From assembly GCA_964541485.1 (NCBI GenBank), contig CAZIQL010000010.1, positions 1 to 64,000 on the forward strand: a DNA stretch of 64,000 nt. Direction: 5' to 3'. The position numbers and the translations under genes are program-made. The notes beneath the pieces were generated by a model. The model had not been told where the DNA came from. It ran no database searches and saw only the letters and a program-made list of their open reading frames with translations. Source of the stretch: SIG299 sp964541485 (GTDB lineage Bacteria; Bacillota; Clostridia; Lachnospirales; Lachnospiraceae). Below, piece after piece: positions 48,296 through 56,406 of the stretch. How positions within the stretch are numbered: position 1 is the stretch's first letter; each line of letters begins with the position of its first letter.

Positions 48296-49705
48296 TTAGT
48301 TGTCATCATCTTCGAAATACAAAACAGGGGTGTAATCCGTCACACCGTTCAGTACTGGTGACTGTCTGGCAGAATACAGAAAACGGTTGCGGAAATGTTC
48401 AAAGTTCCGATAACCTCTGCCGGATCGTTTTAAATCCTTAACTTTGCGGTTAATAGATTCGATTGGACCATTGGAAAGTCTGCTTTCATACACCTTTCCG
48501 AAACCATGCTTTTCTACCATGACAAAAGAGTTAATGATGTAATCCTTGTAAGTAATGAGGAGGTTGGCAAAGTCTCTGAAAATTTCGTGTTCGGAGTCCT
48601 GATATGTGAGAATCAGTTCATCCAGTTCTTTGCGGGCTTCCATTGGATTTCCGGCATTACGAGTGTTGAACTGTATATAAAGTTCTTTTAAATCCCGGAA
48701 ATCTTTCAGGTTTGGATCGATGCGAAACAGGGCATCTTCGTAATCGTAAGTATTCATCAGGCAATGGAAGTGGGAATCCATCCTCGGATCGGAGTGGTAT
48801 TTAATGTTTGACTGGTTAGAAAGAATCAGCCAGCGGTATTTCTGAAGAAGATACACTTCATCGGAAGGTGGGAGTGAAATGGGACGCTGTGCTTCGTAAG
48901 AAAGCTTTTCTTCCTGTTCCCGGTCACGTTGCCGGAACTTCTTTAAAAGCTGCCGTATGTAGTTGTCAATCATGCGGATAATCCACTGGATGACATGAAA
49001 GGAATCGACAACAGAAACTGCATTGGGAAAGTACTTGTCTACGTAAGAAATGTACTGGTTGTACATATCTGAAATAAGGTACTTAACTGCATTTCTTTCT
49101 TCCATAGGAAGAGATGTAAAGTACGGCTCTGTTACATTGGCACGGCGGCTGCGCAGTAAATCAATAGGGTCACCAGTGTGGAAGTCCTGAATGATTAACG
49201 CATACTTGCAGTGTTCGTCCATATCTAAGAATACTTCGTCAATGCAGATGGCATCTGTAAGAGGTAACCGGTCCATCTTTACATAACGGTCAAAGACTTC
49301 ATGCGCATGGGTGTCAGAAACATGAAAACGATTGGCAATGGAAGCGGAAGTTTCCATCAGGTCACGGTATGCGAAAACAATGAGCATGTCTGTGGCATTG
49401 GTGGTGCGCCTGCGTTTGTTGACGAATCTAAACGTATCGCTGATATCGTAGTTGCACTCGGGATTTGTACACTTCCAACGGCGTTGTTTGAGGAGCAGGA
49501 CAAGCTCGTAATTATCCTGCAGGATGGGGTGTTTGATTTTTCGATTTTTCACTCCCTTGGAATGCATTCTGAAACCACACGACGGGCAGTAGTGTGCACA
49601 AGGTTTGGTTTCAAGTGTCAGGGTTTTTGTTGTACCTTGAATGGAAATATCAGAAATAGAGATATCTGAGTCTTCAAGGTTTAGCAATTCTGTGATACTA
49701 TTCAT
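48296..49705 (-). CDS. ISL3-family transposase
   Basis: DDE transposase of 469 residues. N-terminal zinc finger (CAHYCPSCGFRMHSKG and RRWKCTNPECNYDI), helix-turn-helix (SASIANRFHVSDTHAHEVFDRYV), and catalytic domain with ICIDEVFLD, VVDSFHVIQWI and SNGPIESINRKVKDLKRSGRGYRNFEHFRNRFL, the last being a hallmark of ISL3 proteins. AGGAGG-like site upstream. The frame is intact, so the element may be active. Confidence 0.95.
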   Translation of the reverse strand: MNSITELLNLEDSDISISDISIQGTTKTLTLETKPCAHYCPSCGFRMHSKGVKNRKIKHPILQDNYELVLLLKQRRWKCTNPECNYDISDTFRFVNKRRRTTNATDMLIVFAYRDLMETSASIANRFHVSDTHAHEVFDRYVKMDRLPLTDAICIDEVFLDMDEHCKYALIIQDFHTGDPIDLLRSRRANVTEPYFTSLPMEERNAVKYLISDMYNQYISYVDKYFPNAVSVVDSFHVIQWIIRMIDNYIRQLLKKFRQRDREQEEKLSYEAQRPISLPPSDEVYLLQKYRWLILSNQSNIKYHSDPRMDSHFHCLMNTYDYEDALFRIDPNLKDFRDLKELYIQFNTRNAGNPMEARKELDELILTYQDSEHEIFRDFANLLITYKDYIINSFVMVEKHGFGKVYESRLSNGPIESINRKVKDLKRSGRGYRNFEHFRNRFLYSARQSPVLNGVTDYTPVLYFEDDDN

Positions 49706-49854
49706 ATGTATCCTCCTTCTTCTTCGGTTTATTGTTGCAAATTTATCATAGGAAAAGGAGGAGGGAAGGACAAGATAAATCCTTCCAAAAGGAAACCAGG
49801 GAAGTCGAGATGACCGCCCTGGTTTTTCTAATAAATGTTCAGTTTTTCATCAAA

Positions 49855-49941
49855 CCCTCATGAGTAACCCTCAAACCAGCCCCTCACGAAAGCCCCTCAT
49901 AATAAAACCTCACGAAGAACCCTCAAAAAGTCAGCCCCTCA
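49855..49941 (-). repeat. TGAGGG iteron array, right end of the ISL3-family element
   Basis: The complement CCCTCA occurs at 49855, 49868, 49881, 49894, 49907 (ACCTCA variant), 49920 and 49936. The first six are exactly 13 bp apart. Confidence 0.85.
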
Positions 49942-49968
49942 AAAACTTTGATTACCCAAAAGTAAATC

Positions 49969-50004
49969 GGAGGGTGACAGTATCATCATTGATATGTCGC
50001 CCTC
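49969..50004. terminator. Hairpin beyond the ISL3-family element
   Basis: GAGGGTGACA pairs with TGTCGCCCTC (one G-T pair) with TATCA/TGATA inside. On the + strand TATTGTTTC follows. Confidence 0.5.
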
Positions 50005-50096
50005 TATTGTTTCATATGGATTGTGTTAGAAAGAAATTAAAGTTCTAATGGAATATTTGTTGCGTTTCAAGCAGAACTTTTGTATAGAATAATGTG

Positions 50097-50216
50097 TCGC
50101 AAAAGGTGTCAACAGTTATCTGCGCTGTCGACAAATCTGTTTCTGACCTTTAGCGAAAGAAAAAAGGTAGAAAACAGCTGTTACCAAAGGATTCGCTAAA
50201 AGTATACCTTTTGCGA
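50097..50216. repeat. Nested inverted repeats before the serine recombinase
   Basis: TCGCAAAAGGT (50097-50107) with ACCTTTTGCGA (50206-50216), and inside them TTTAGCGAA (50149-50157) with TTCGCTAAA (50192-50200). They end 30 bases before the recombinase start, where resolvase recombination sites usually lie. Confidence 0.6.
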
Positions 50217-50246
50217 TGCAGAGTTTATGCGACAGGAGAGAAGCTT

Positions 50247-50843
50247 ATGGACTTTGGATATGTAAGAGTGTCCACGAAAGACCAGAATCCGGAGCGGCAG
50301 ATAAAAATACTTCTGGAGCTGGGAATTGAGGAACGGAATATTTATGTGGAGAAAAAATCCGGACACAACTTTAACAGGGAAACTTATGACATGCTGGTGA
50401 ACCACATCATGCGCTCTGGGGATAGGCTGACGGTGACGGAGCTGAAACGGTTCGGGCGTAACTATACGGAGATTTACCGGGAGTGGCATCACATTACGAA
50501 GGAACTGCAGATGGATATCCGGGTGGCCGACAACAAGATTCTTGATACGTCGAAAGATAAGGATTTATTGGGGCAGGTAATTACAGATGTCGTGCTTGCC
50601 TTGTTGTCTTATGTGGCGGAAGGTGACTGGGAGGAGCGGCATGAGCTGCAGCGTCAGGGAATTGAAGTTGCAAAAAGGACAGGCAAGCATCTTGGACGGC
50701 CGAAGGTAGAGTTTCCGGAGAACTGGGAAGAGTTCTATCATCGGTGGAAGGAAGGGAAGCTGACGGCCAGAGAGACAATGAAGCTGATGAATTTGAAAAA
50801 GGACAGTTTTTATCGTCTTGTAAAAAAATATGAAAACTCTTAA
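50247..50843 (+). CDS. Small serine recombinase (resolvase/invertase family)
   Basis: Serine recombinase of 198 residues. The N-terminal catalytic domain has YVRVSTKDQNPERQ (nucleophile Ser about 9), GDRLTVTELKRFGRNYTEI and a long E helix (LLSYVAEGDWEERHELQRQGIEVAKRTGKHLGRP). A C-terminal helix-turn-helix follows (about 155-195: LTARETMKLMNLKKDSFYRLVK). GGAGAGAAG precedes ATG 50247. Resolvase size, not the large integrase type, so it is more likely to resolve or invert than to integrate the island. Confidence 0.92.
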   Translation: MDFGYVRVSTKDQNPERQIKILLELGIEERNIYVEKKSGHNFNRETYDMLVNHIMRSGDRLTVTELKRFGRNYTEIYREWHHITKELQMDIRVADNKILDTSKDKDLLGQVITDVVLALLSYVAEGDWEERHELQRQGIEVAKRTGKHLGRPKVEFPENWEEFYHRWKEGKLTARETMKLMNLKKDSFYRLVKKYENS

Positions 50844-50907
50844 AAAATTCAACAAAACAGGGTATACATGTCTACTTATTTAGTATAAGAATCTTTTTTA
50901 GGAGGTT

Positions 50908-51147
50908 ATGAAGATGATACAGGGAGTTTTATTTTTTGATGCAGAATCAGGACGCTACAATTTCTATTACGACAACGGGCAGGGAGAACAGTATGATTAT
51001 GGAGGAATCCATTGCGGAGAGTGTTTTGAAGTGAAACTAAATGATGTCTGGGTGCCTACCCGTGTGGAAATGGGCTGTGACAGGAAATGGTACCTGGTTG
51101 GTCTGCCGGGTGTGAAGCTAGATGGACTGGAGGTAAGACAGAACTGA
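50908..51147 (+). CDS. DUF5348-type small protein
   Basis: Protein of 79 residues: FFDAESGRYNFYYDNGQGEQYDYGGIHCGECFEVKLNDVWVPTRVEM followed by WYLVGLPGVKLDGLEVRQ. The pattern SGRY-(x)-GG-HCGE-(x)-WVPTRVE-(x)-WYLVG matches the DUF5348 family, common on clostridial conjugative and integrative elements. Function unknown. AGGAGG precedes the start. Its presence supports the view that this region is mobile. Confidence 0.75.
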   Translation: MKMIQGVLFFDAESGRYNFYYDNGQGEQYDYGGIHCGECFEVKLNDVWVPTRVEMGCDRKWYLVGLPGVKLDGLEVRQN

Positions 51148-51230
51148 GCCAAAAGTTAAAGTTACGTAAAATTTTTGATTTTTGCCGTAATTTTAACCGA
51201 AAGTATCCCTGGATGCAGATAATAATGCTA

Positions 51231-51301
51231 TGGACAAATTTGTTTGTATCGTTTATAATGAATTTAGAAAACTATACAAGTTTTCAAATAAAATTGTATA
51301 G
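51231..51301 (+). promoter_or_regulatory. abiE promoter and inverted-repeat operator
   Basis: TGGACA (51231-51236), a 17-bp spacer and TATAAT (51254-51259). Downstream, CTATACAA (51272-51279) and TTGTATAG (51294-51301) form an inverted repeat with a 14-bp gap. AbiEi antitoxins are known to bind inverted repeats in their own promoter. Confidence 0.7.
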
Positions 51302-51322
51302 TTCAATGAAATGAGGGATACG

Positions 51323-51922
51323 ATGAATATGGAGTATAACATTAAAAAGATTTTTGAACAGCATGGAGGCATTATGCGGACCTCGCAGCTGGAAGAGAGC
51401 GGCATATATTATAAAAAGCTACAACAGTTGCTGAAGGAAGGCGTAATAGAACAGGTGCGCAGAGGATACTATCAGTATATGGATGAAAATGCTTTTTCAG
51501 AGGTGTCGATTATCAAAAAATTGTTTCCGGACGGGATTCTGTGTATGGAAAGTGCCCTGGAATATTATGATTATACGGAACGTACTCCATCGGCCTGGCA
51601 TATTGCAGTGGGTGCAAACAGCACCCGGACTAGATTCTATCTGGATTATCCGGTAGTAAAACCACATTTTATACATCCGGATCGCCTGGGCATAGGTGTG
51701 ACAGAAGTGGAAATTGATGGTGTGATGATTTCGATATATGACCGGGATAAGACAATGTGTGACTGCCTGTACCACAAAAATAAAATGGATGCGGAAGTGT
51801 TTTATAATGCAGTCCGCTGTTATCTAAAAGATGAGAAAAAGAACCTGGCGCGGCTGGCAGAGTATGCCCATGCGCTTCAGGTGGAGAAAAAAGTGAGAGA
51901 GGTACTAGGAGCATGGCTATAA
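51323..51922 (+). CDS. AbiEi-type antitoxin/transcriptional regulator
   Basis: Antitoxin of a type IV toxin-antitoxin and phage-abortive system, about 199 residues. N-terminal winged helix (KKIFEQHGGIMRTSQLEESGIYYKKLQQLLKEGVIEQVRRGYY) and C-terminal domain (GILCMESALEYYDYTERTPSAWHIAVG, DRDKTMCDCLYHKNKMDAEVFYNAVRCYL). GAGGG lies before ATG 51323. It overlaps the toxin gene by ten bases. In this system the antitoxin represses transcription and counters the nucleotidyltransferase without forming a stable complex. Confidence 0.9.
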   Translation: MNMEYNIKKIFEQHGGIMRTSQLEESGIYYKKLQQLLKEGVIEQVRRGYYQYMDENAFSEVSIIKKLFPDGILCMESALEYYDYTERTPSAWHIAVGANSTRTRFYLDYPVVKPHFIHPDRLGIGVTEVEIDGVMISIYDRDKTMCDCLYHKNKMDAEVFYNAVRCYLKDEKKNLARLAEYAHALQVEKKVREVLGAWL

Positions 51923-52821
51923 AGAACATAGAGATATCTGTCCTGACAAAACTTAAAAATCAGGCAAAGGAAGAAGGAATCACTTATCAACTTGGCTTGC
52001 AGCTGTTTTTTCAGGAAGAATTTTTGAGAAGGCTTTCTTATTCCCAATATAGGGATAAGATGGTATTGAAAGGTGGCATGTTTATTTACACGTTAACAGA
52101 TTTTGACAGCCGACCAACCAAGGATCTGGATTTCATGATTCGGTGGATGTCAAATGAATTGGAGAATATTCAGGCTGTGATGGAGGAAATCTGTGCAGTT
52201 CAGACAGAAAATGAGTATATTCAGTTAGAGGTTATCGGAACGGAACAGATAACTGTGGATAAGATATATCCTGGTGTAAAGACCAAACTTATTGGCTGGA
52301 TTAAAAATGTAAAAGTACCGTTTTCGATTGATGTTGGTGTAGATGATGTCATTGTGCCGGATGCAGTAATCAGGACGATTACAACACGTTTAGAAGGTTT
52401 TACTGCTCCGGAAATATGCACTTATTCCCTAGAGAGTACGGTTGCAGAGAAGATAGATGCTATCCTGCAACGGATGGAAACTACCAGCAGAATGAAAGAT
52501 TATTTTGATATTTACTATCTGTCTAGTATGTTTGATTTTACAGGCAGTGTGCTTCAGGAGGCGGTAAAGCGGACAACGGAACACAGACTGCATGTGTTAA
52601 ATAAGGAAGCTTTTGTGAGAATTGCGGCTTTTGCGGCAAATCCGTTCCTTAGGCAGCAGTGGAGAAACTATGAACCGGCAATGGATGCCGGTCTGGAATT
52701 TGAAGAGGCACTGGACAGAATACATAATTTTATTGAACCTGTGGCATTCTCTATCATAGATGCAGAAGAGTTTCCGATGCTATGGAGCTGCGCCGATAGG
52801 CAGTGGAGGAAAGAGGAGTGA
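51913..52821 (+). CDS. AbiEii-type nucleotidyltransferase toxin
   Basis: Toxin of 302 residues with the AbiEii nucleotidyltransferase core: LKGGMFIYTLTDFDSRPTKDLDFMIRW contains the catalytic pattern GG and DLDF. A downstream acidic VPFSIDVGVDD and YSLESTVAEKIDAILQRMETTSRMKDYFDIYYLS form the second half. Relatives attach nucleotides to tRNA or use GTP to stop growth after phage infection. The C-terminal LRQQWRNYEPAMDAGLEFEEALDRIHNFIEPV is typical. Confidence 0.92.
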   Translation: MAIKNIEISVLTKLKNQAKEEGITYQLGLQLFFQEEFLRRLSYSQYRDKMVLKGGMFIYTLTDFDSRPTKDLDFMIRWMSNELENIQAVMEEICAVQTENEYIQLEVIGTEQITVDKIYPGVKTKLIGWIKNVKVPFSIDVGVDDVIVPDAVIRTITTRLEGFTAPEICTYSLESTVAEKIDAILQRMETTSRMKDYFDIYYLSSMFDFTGSVLQEAVKRTTEHRLHVLNKEAFVRIAAFAANPFLRQQWRNYEPAMDAGLEFEEALDRIHNFIEPVAFSIIDAEEFPMLWSCADRQWRKEE

Positions 52822-52825
52822 TTGT

Positions 52826-53458
52826 TTGAGATATTATATAGCAGATTTGCATTTTTTCCATGCAAACATGAATACCAAGATGGATCATCGAGGTTTTGCA
52901 ACTGTGGAAGAAATGAACGAATACATGATAACTAAGTGGAACGGCAAGGTTCGTAAGAATGATGAAGTGATTATTATTGGTGACCTGTCCTGGGGGAATG
53001 CAGTGCAGACTAATAAGCTGCTTCAGAAGCTTAATGGGAGGTTATATCTGATAACCGGGAACCATGATCGTTTCGTGAACCAGCCGGAGTTTAAGGCCAG
53101 TCGGTTTACTTGGATTAAGCCATATGAGGAACTTTCTGACAATAAGCGAAAGGTGGTTCTCTGCCATTATCCGATTATGTGCTATAATGGACAGTACAGG
53201 ATGGACGAAGCTGGGAACCCGAAGACATATATGCTGTATGGGCATGTGCATGATACTCAGGATCAGAGACTGATTGAGCAGTTCCAGGAGATTACCCGGA
53301 ATACCATGACGGTAAATGCCAGGGGTGAGGAACAGTATATCCCTTGCAATATGATTAACTGTTTTTGTATGTATTCTGATTATGAGCCACTGACACTAGA
53401 TGAGTGGATAGCATTAAATCATGTAAGAGTAACTAATACCGAAAGTGAAGAAAAATAA
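52826..53458 (+). CDS. Calcineurin-like metallophosphoesterase
   Basis: Phosphoesterase of 210 residues with all metal motifs: YIADLHFFH (DxH), IIGDLSWGN (GDxxxxN-like), ITGNHDRF (GNHD), HYPIMCYNG and YGHVHD. TTG 52826 with GAGGAG upstream is chosen; the longer frame from 52760 lies within the toxin gene. It begins four bases after the AbiEii stop, so it is cotranscribed. It may hydrolyse a nucleotide or act on RNA. Whether it contributes to the AbiE function is unknown. Confidence 0.88.
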   Translation: MRYYIADLHFFHANMNTKMDHRGFATVEEMNEYMITKWNGKVRKNDEVIIIGDLSWGNAVQTNKLLQKLNGRLYLITGNHDRFVNQPEFKASRFTWIKPYEELSDNKRKVVLCHYPIMCYNGQYRMDEAGNPKTYMLYGHVHDTQDQRLIEQFQEITRNTMTVNARGEEQYIPCNMINCFCMYSDYEPLTLDEWIALNHVRVTNTESEEK

Positions 53459-53510
53459 CGTAAGGTATTCGGGAATATAGAGTAAAAGAGAAATAGAGTA
53501 AAAGATAGTG

Positions 53511-53542
53511 GCCGGGACATGAGAAGTAGCTTATGTTCCGGC
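53511..53542 (+). terminator. Hairpin between the abiE and abiH transcripts
   Basis: GCCGGGACAT pairs with ATGTTCCGGC (one G-T pair) around a loop, then TAATTT. Weak T tract. Confidence 0.5.
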
Positions 53543-53634
53543 TAATTTAAAACAATGACATATTTTCGTAATACGTTACAGAATTTTTGCTTGATTTATG
53601 ATAATATAATGCTGAAAGAGAGGTAGAAAGGATT

Positions 53635-54660
53635 ATGAGATTAAACATTATAGGAAATGGCTTTGACCTCTATCATGGACTGCCATGTAGCTACTATTAT
53701 TTTGGATGTTATTTAATCAGTAATCATGAGGATTTCTATAAAGAAATGGCAAAAATGTATGGTTTTGCAATGGGTAAAACAGTAGGTACATATCGTGATT
53801 TTGAACTTGAGTGGGGAGTAGAAGACTTTTTTTGGAGAGAATTTGAAAAGCATCTTGGGGATTTTGATAGTGGTTGGGTCGAAGATACATTGCAGGATGA
53901 CTTGGGATTAGAAAATGATGACCCTATAGACTTGGATTTGACTGAATATGAAAATTCAGGATTGATAAAGCAGATGTTTGCAGAGTGGGTTTATGAAACA
54001 TTAGATAAAGAAGAGAACTATAATGTAATAAAAAGGAACCTAAGACATAATGCTGCAAAATTGAAATTTGATAACGAAGATTGCTTTATCAATTTCAACT
54101 ATACTCATATATTAGAAGAAATCTATAATGTAGAAGCAGACCGAATTCTACATATTCACGGAGAATGCCTGACCGGAGAGGGTGATGATCTTGTGATAGG
54201 ACACTGTAATGACGAGCGAATTGAAATAGTTACAGAGTTGCTAGAAAAATATGAAGAAAATGATTATGACCAGGCATCGAGAAATAGAAAAAATGAAAAT
54301 AAGTGTATTCTTGCTAATTTAAAAGATTTGCGAAAAGATGTTACGAGTAATATTTTCTCCTGTAATTGGTTTTTGAATCGGCAAAAAGAAGTAACAGAGG
54401 TGTGTGTATATGGCTTGTCGTTTGGCGAAGTGGATATTCCATATTTGAAACATATTAGAAAAAAATATCCAGATGCAAAATGGAAAGTGTCATATTATAG
54501 TTTAGGGGAAAAGAGGGAGAAAGCAGAGATTCTCCAAACGATTTTGAATCTTCCTGAAGAGAATTTTGAACTGTTTCAGTTTAGTAATCCATGTTCGGAC
54601 AAGATAACAAAAGAAATAGTGAAGCTGCAAGGCATACAGGAATATGAGAAGATAAAATAA
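53635..54660 (+). CDS. AbiH-family phage abortive-infection protein
   Basis: A 341-residue protein with the AbiH hallmark at the N-terminus (LNIIGNGFDLYHGLPCSYYYFGCYL) and the family blocks DFELEWGVEDFFWREFEKHLGDF, CFINFNYTHILEEIYNVE, ILHIHGECL-(x)-LVIGHCND and VYGLSFGEVDIPYLKHI. AbiH was described from lactococci, where it blocks phage growth. The fold resembles SIR2-like Rossmann NAD-binding proteins, which is inference. It is followed after 20 bases by a RES-domain gene. Confidence 0.92.
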   Translation: MRLNIIGNGFDLYHGLPCSYYYFGCYLISNHEDFYKEMAKMYGFAMGKTVGTYRDFELEWGVEDFFWREFEKHLGDFDSGWVEDTLQDDLGLENDDPIDLDLTEYENSGLIKQMFAEWVYETLDKEENYNVIKRNLRHNAAKLKFDNEDCFINFNYTHILEEIYNVEADRILHIHGECLTGEGDDLVIGHCNDERIEIVTELLEKYEENDYDQASRNRKNENKCILANLKDLRKDVTSNIFSCNWFLNRQKEVTEVCVYGLSFGEVDIPYLKHIRKKYPDAKWKVSYYSLGEKREKAEILQTILNLPEENFELFQFSNPCSDKITKEIVKLQGIQEYEKIK

Positions 54661-54680
54661 TTTTCTTGGAAAGGAGAATA

Positions 54681-56216
54681 ATGATGGGAAAGAATGAAGA
54701 ACGATACGTGATATTTAATGTGGCTATGCCGCTTAGACCAATTTCGTTAATTGATAGAAATGCGAATAGTGAGGTGGTTGAGTTACCTAAGGAAGTGGCT
54801 GAAGTGTATGTGAGGGAATTGAATAAAAAATGCAAGAAAGAAAATTTCTATTATATAACTATTGATGACTGGCTGGAACGAACTTCTTCACCACAAATGA
54901 AGAAAGTATATGAGCAGATGGATAAAGCGTATGAAAAGATGATAAATGGTCTGGAATTTAAGGAACTTCAAAAAAGTATAGATGAAATATATTATAATGT
55001 TGATAAAAATATAAATGGTTTTATGATACCTTTTGAGGCAGATAACAATGAAGATTATGAAAAAAAACTCAAGGAGAAACTAGAAAAATTTAAGAAGGAA
55101 GTGGACAGACCGGCATTTAGAAAAGAAGGTACATTAGTTGAGGATATAAAGAGTATATGTAATAAGGTTATTCAAGCATATGAAGCGGTAAAAATAGATG
55201 ATAAAGAAAAAGCGGAAAACATAATTGCTGAAATTCTTGAAGATTATAAAAAAGAGCCATTTGCTGTTTCTGAGCTAGATAAAAGTTATGCTTTTAGGGG
55301 GATAGCGCCGTTTGAAAGTTTGAGAGAAGGATGGGTAAAAGAAGACGTATATGAAAATATGCTAAAAGGGGATTTGAATTTTTTTAGAGCTAGAGTTATA
55401 GATAAAAAAGAAAAAATTGATGAGGTAGAAGAGATTAGTTATTTGCCATATAGTAAAAAGCATCTAGCAAAAGATATGAGATTTAGCTCCCAAGAAAAAG
55501 GATGTTTGTATTTAGGAGTAACTTCATATGTGTGCAGTAAGGAATGTAGATGGAATGGGAAGGATAATTTATATGTTTCGTCGTTTAAGTTTAATGAAAA
55601 AGGTAAAAAATTAAAAATTCTAAACTTAGTTGTATTGCAGTCGCTGTTGAATGGGATGATTCCAAGAACTAATGAAGATTTCCATATAAAGATACATAAT
55701 GCAATGTTAAGGGTTTTTCCACTTGTAGTAGCAACAATGTATACAGTAAAGACATCTGATAATGAGAGACAAAATAAATATAAAGAAAAGAATAAAGCAG
55801 AATATTTACTAAGTCAAGTGTTAATGGATGTATTACAAAAAGCAGGAATTGACGGAATAGCATATTTATCAAGACAAGGAAAAGATGATTTTCAATATCC
55901 CCAAATGGTAAATTTAGCCATTCCTGTTAATGGCGCCAGTGATGATAATGATTACGGTGAGTTGATTGATTACTATACAATGACAAAACCTAGATTATAT
56001 AATGATTTCGAAATAAAAAAGGAGTATAAAAGAAAGAGCTATATAAATAAAAAATATCCGAAATATAGATCCGACAGACAAGAGAATTGTACTGCAAAAG
56101 TCGAATATCTGGATGAAGAAGTGTTTTATCAAGATACTCCTTTTTCGAAATTTGATGATTATTTGATAAATCAAAAACATATTAAATTTCCACATGGAAA
56201 GGTAAAAACTAGTTGA
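54681..56216 (+). CDS. RES-domain protein (possible NAD-consuming toxin) next to AbiH
   Basis: A 511-residue protein, AT-rich gene. The N-terminal 220 residues are helical and charged with no family recognised. The centre resembles a RES domain: LNFFRARV (Arg about 235), YLPYSKKHLAKDMRFSSQEKGCLYLGVTSYVCSKECRW (Tyr and Glu of the active site) and, later, AEYLLSQVLMDVLQKAGIDGIAYLSRQGKDDFQYPQMVNLAIPV. RES toxins such as Xre-RES partners degrade NAD+. AAAGGAG precedes ATG 54681. No Xre antitoxin is adjacent, so AbiH may be the partner or sensor. Confidence 0.7.
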   Translation: MMGKNEERYVIFNVAMPLRPISLIDRNANSEVVELPKEVAEVYVRELNKKCKKENFYYITIDDWLERTSSPQMKKVYEQMDKAYEKMINGLEFKELQKSIDEIYYNVDKNINGFMIPFEADNNEDYEKKLKEKLEKFKKEVDRPAFRKEGTLVEDIKSICNKVIQAYEAVKIDDKEKAENIIAEILEDYKKEPFAVSELDKSYAFRGIAPFESLREGWVKEDVYENMLKGDLNFFRARVIDKKEKIDEVEEISYLPYSKKHLAKDMRFSSQEKGCLYLGVTSYVCSKECRWNGKDNLYVSSFKFNEKGKKLKILNLVVLQSLLNGMIPRTNEDFHIKIHNAMLRVFPLVVATMYTVKTSDNERQNKYKEKNKAEYLLSQVLMDVLQKAGIDGIAYLSRQGKDDFQYPQMVNLAIPVNGASDDNDYGELIDYYTMTKPRLYNDFEIKKEYKRKSYINKKYPKYRSDRQENCTAKVEYLDEEVFYQDTPFSKFDDYLINQKHIKFPHGKVKTS

Positions 56217-56292
56217 ATGAAGATATGCGAGAGCCAAGATATGGCTCACGATATGTTAACTATGGAATTGAATACAAAAAGAAATTGAAGGG

Positions 56293-56325
56293 GCGGATGA
56301 AAGGACAGGAATCATCTGCTTCTTT
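56293..56325 (+). terminator. Hairpin terminator after the RES gene
   Basis: GCGGATGA pairs with TCATCTGC around a 11-base loop, followed by TTCTTT. A second hairpin, GAGCCA/TGGCTC, lies upstream at about 56232-56248. Confidence 0.55.
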
Positions 56326-56406
56326 GCTTAAAATGAACATTGCAAATGGAAGAGAGTGGAATTATAATTATTATTGGATATAAATATTTGAAAGGTTGTG
56401 GAACTC

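Larger units (their letters stand above)
47938..49957 (-). mobile_element. ISL3-family element with iteron-like ends
   Basis: A 2.02-kb element bounded by inverted repeats of about 22 bp (47938-47959 and 49936-49957, including TAATCAAAGTTTTTGAGGG). Inside each end are TGAGGG iterons in inverted orientation, spaced mostly by exactly 13 bp. It carries a transposase and a small ORF. No 8-bp target duplication was evident (GGTTAAAC against AAAAGTAA). It inserted just past the preceding terminator. Confidence 0.85.

Noticed and set aside
49855..49941. CCCTCA repeats as a CRISPR array
   Set aside because: Unit of 6 bases at 13-bp steps within an IS end. No spacer-length unique sequence.
47927..49965. 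Target-site duplication around the ISL3-family element
   Set aside because: The 8 bases on each side (GGTTAAAC and AAAAGTAA) do not match.
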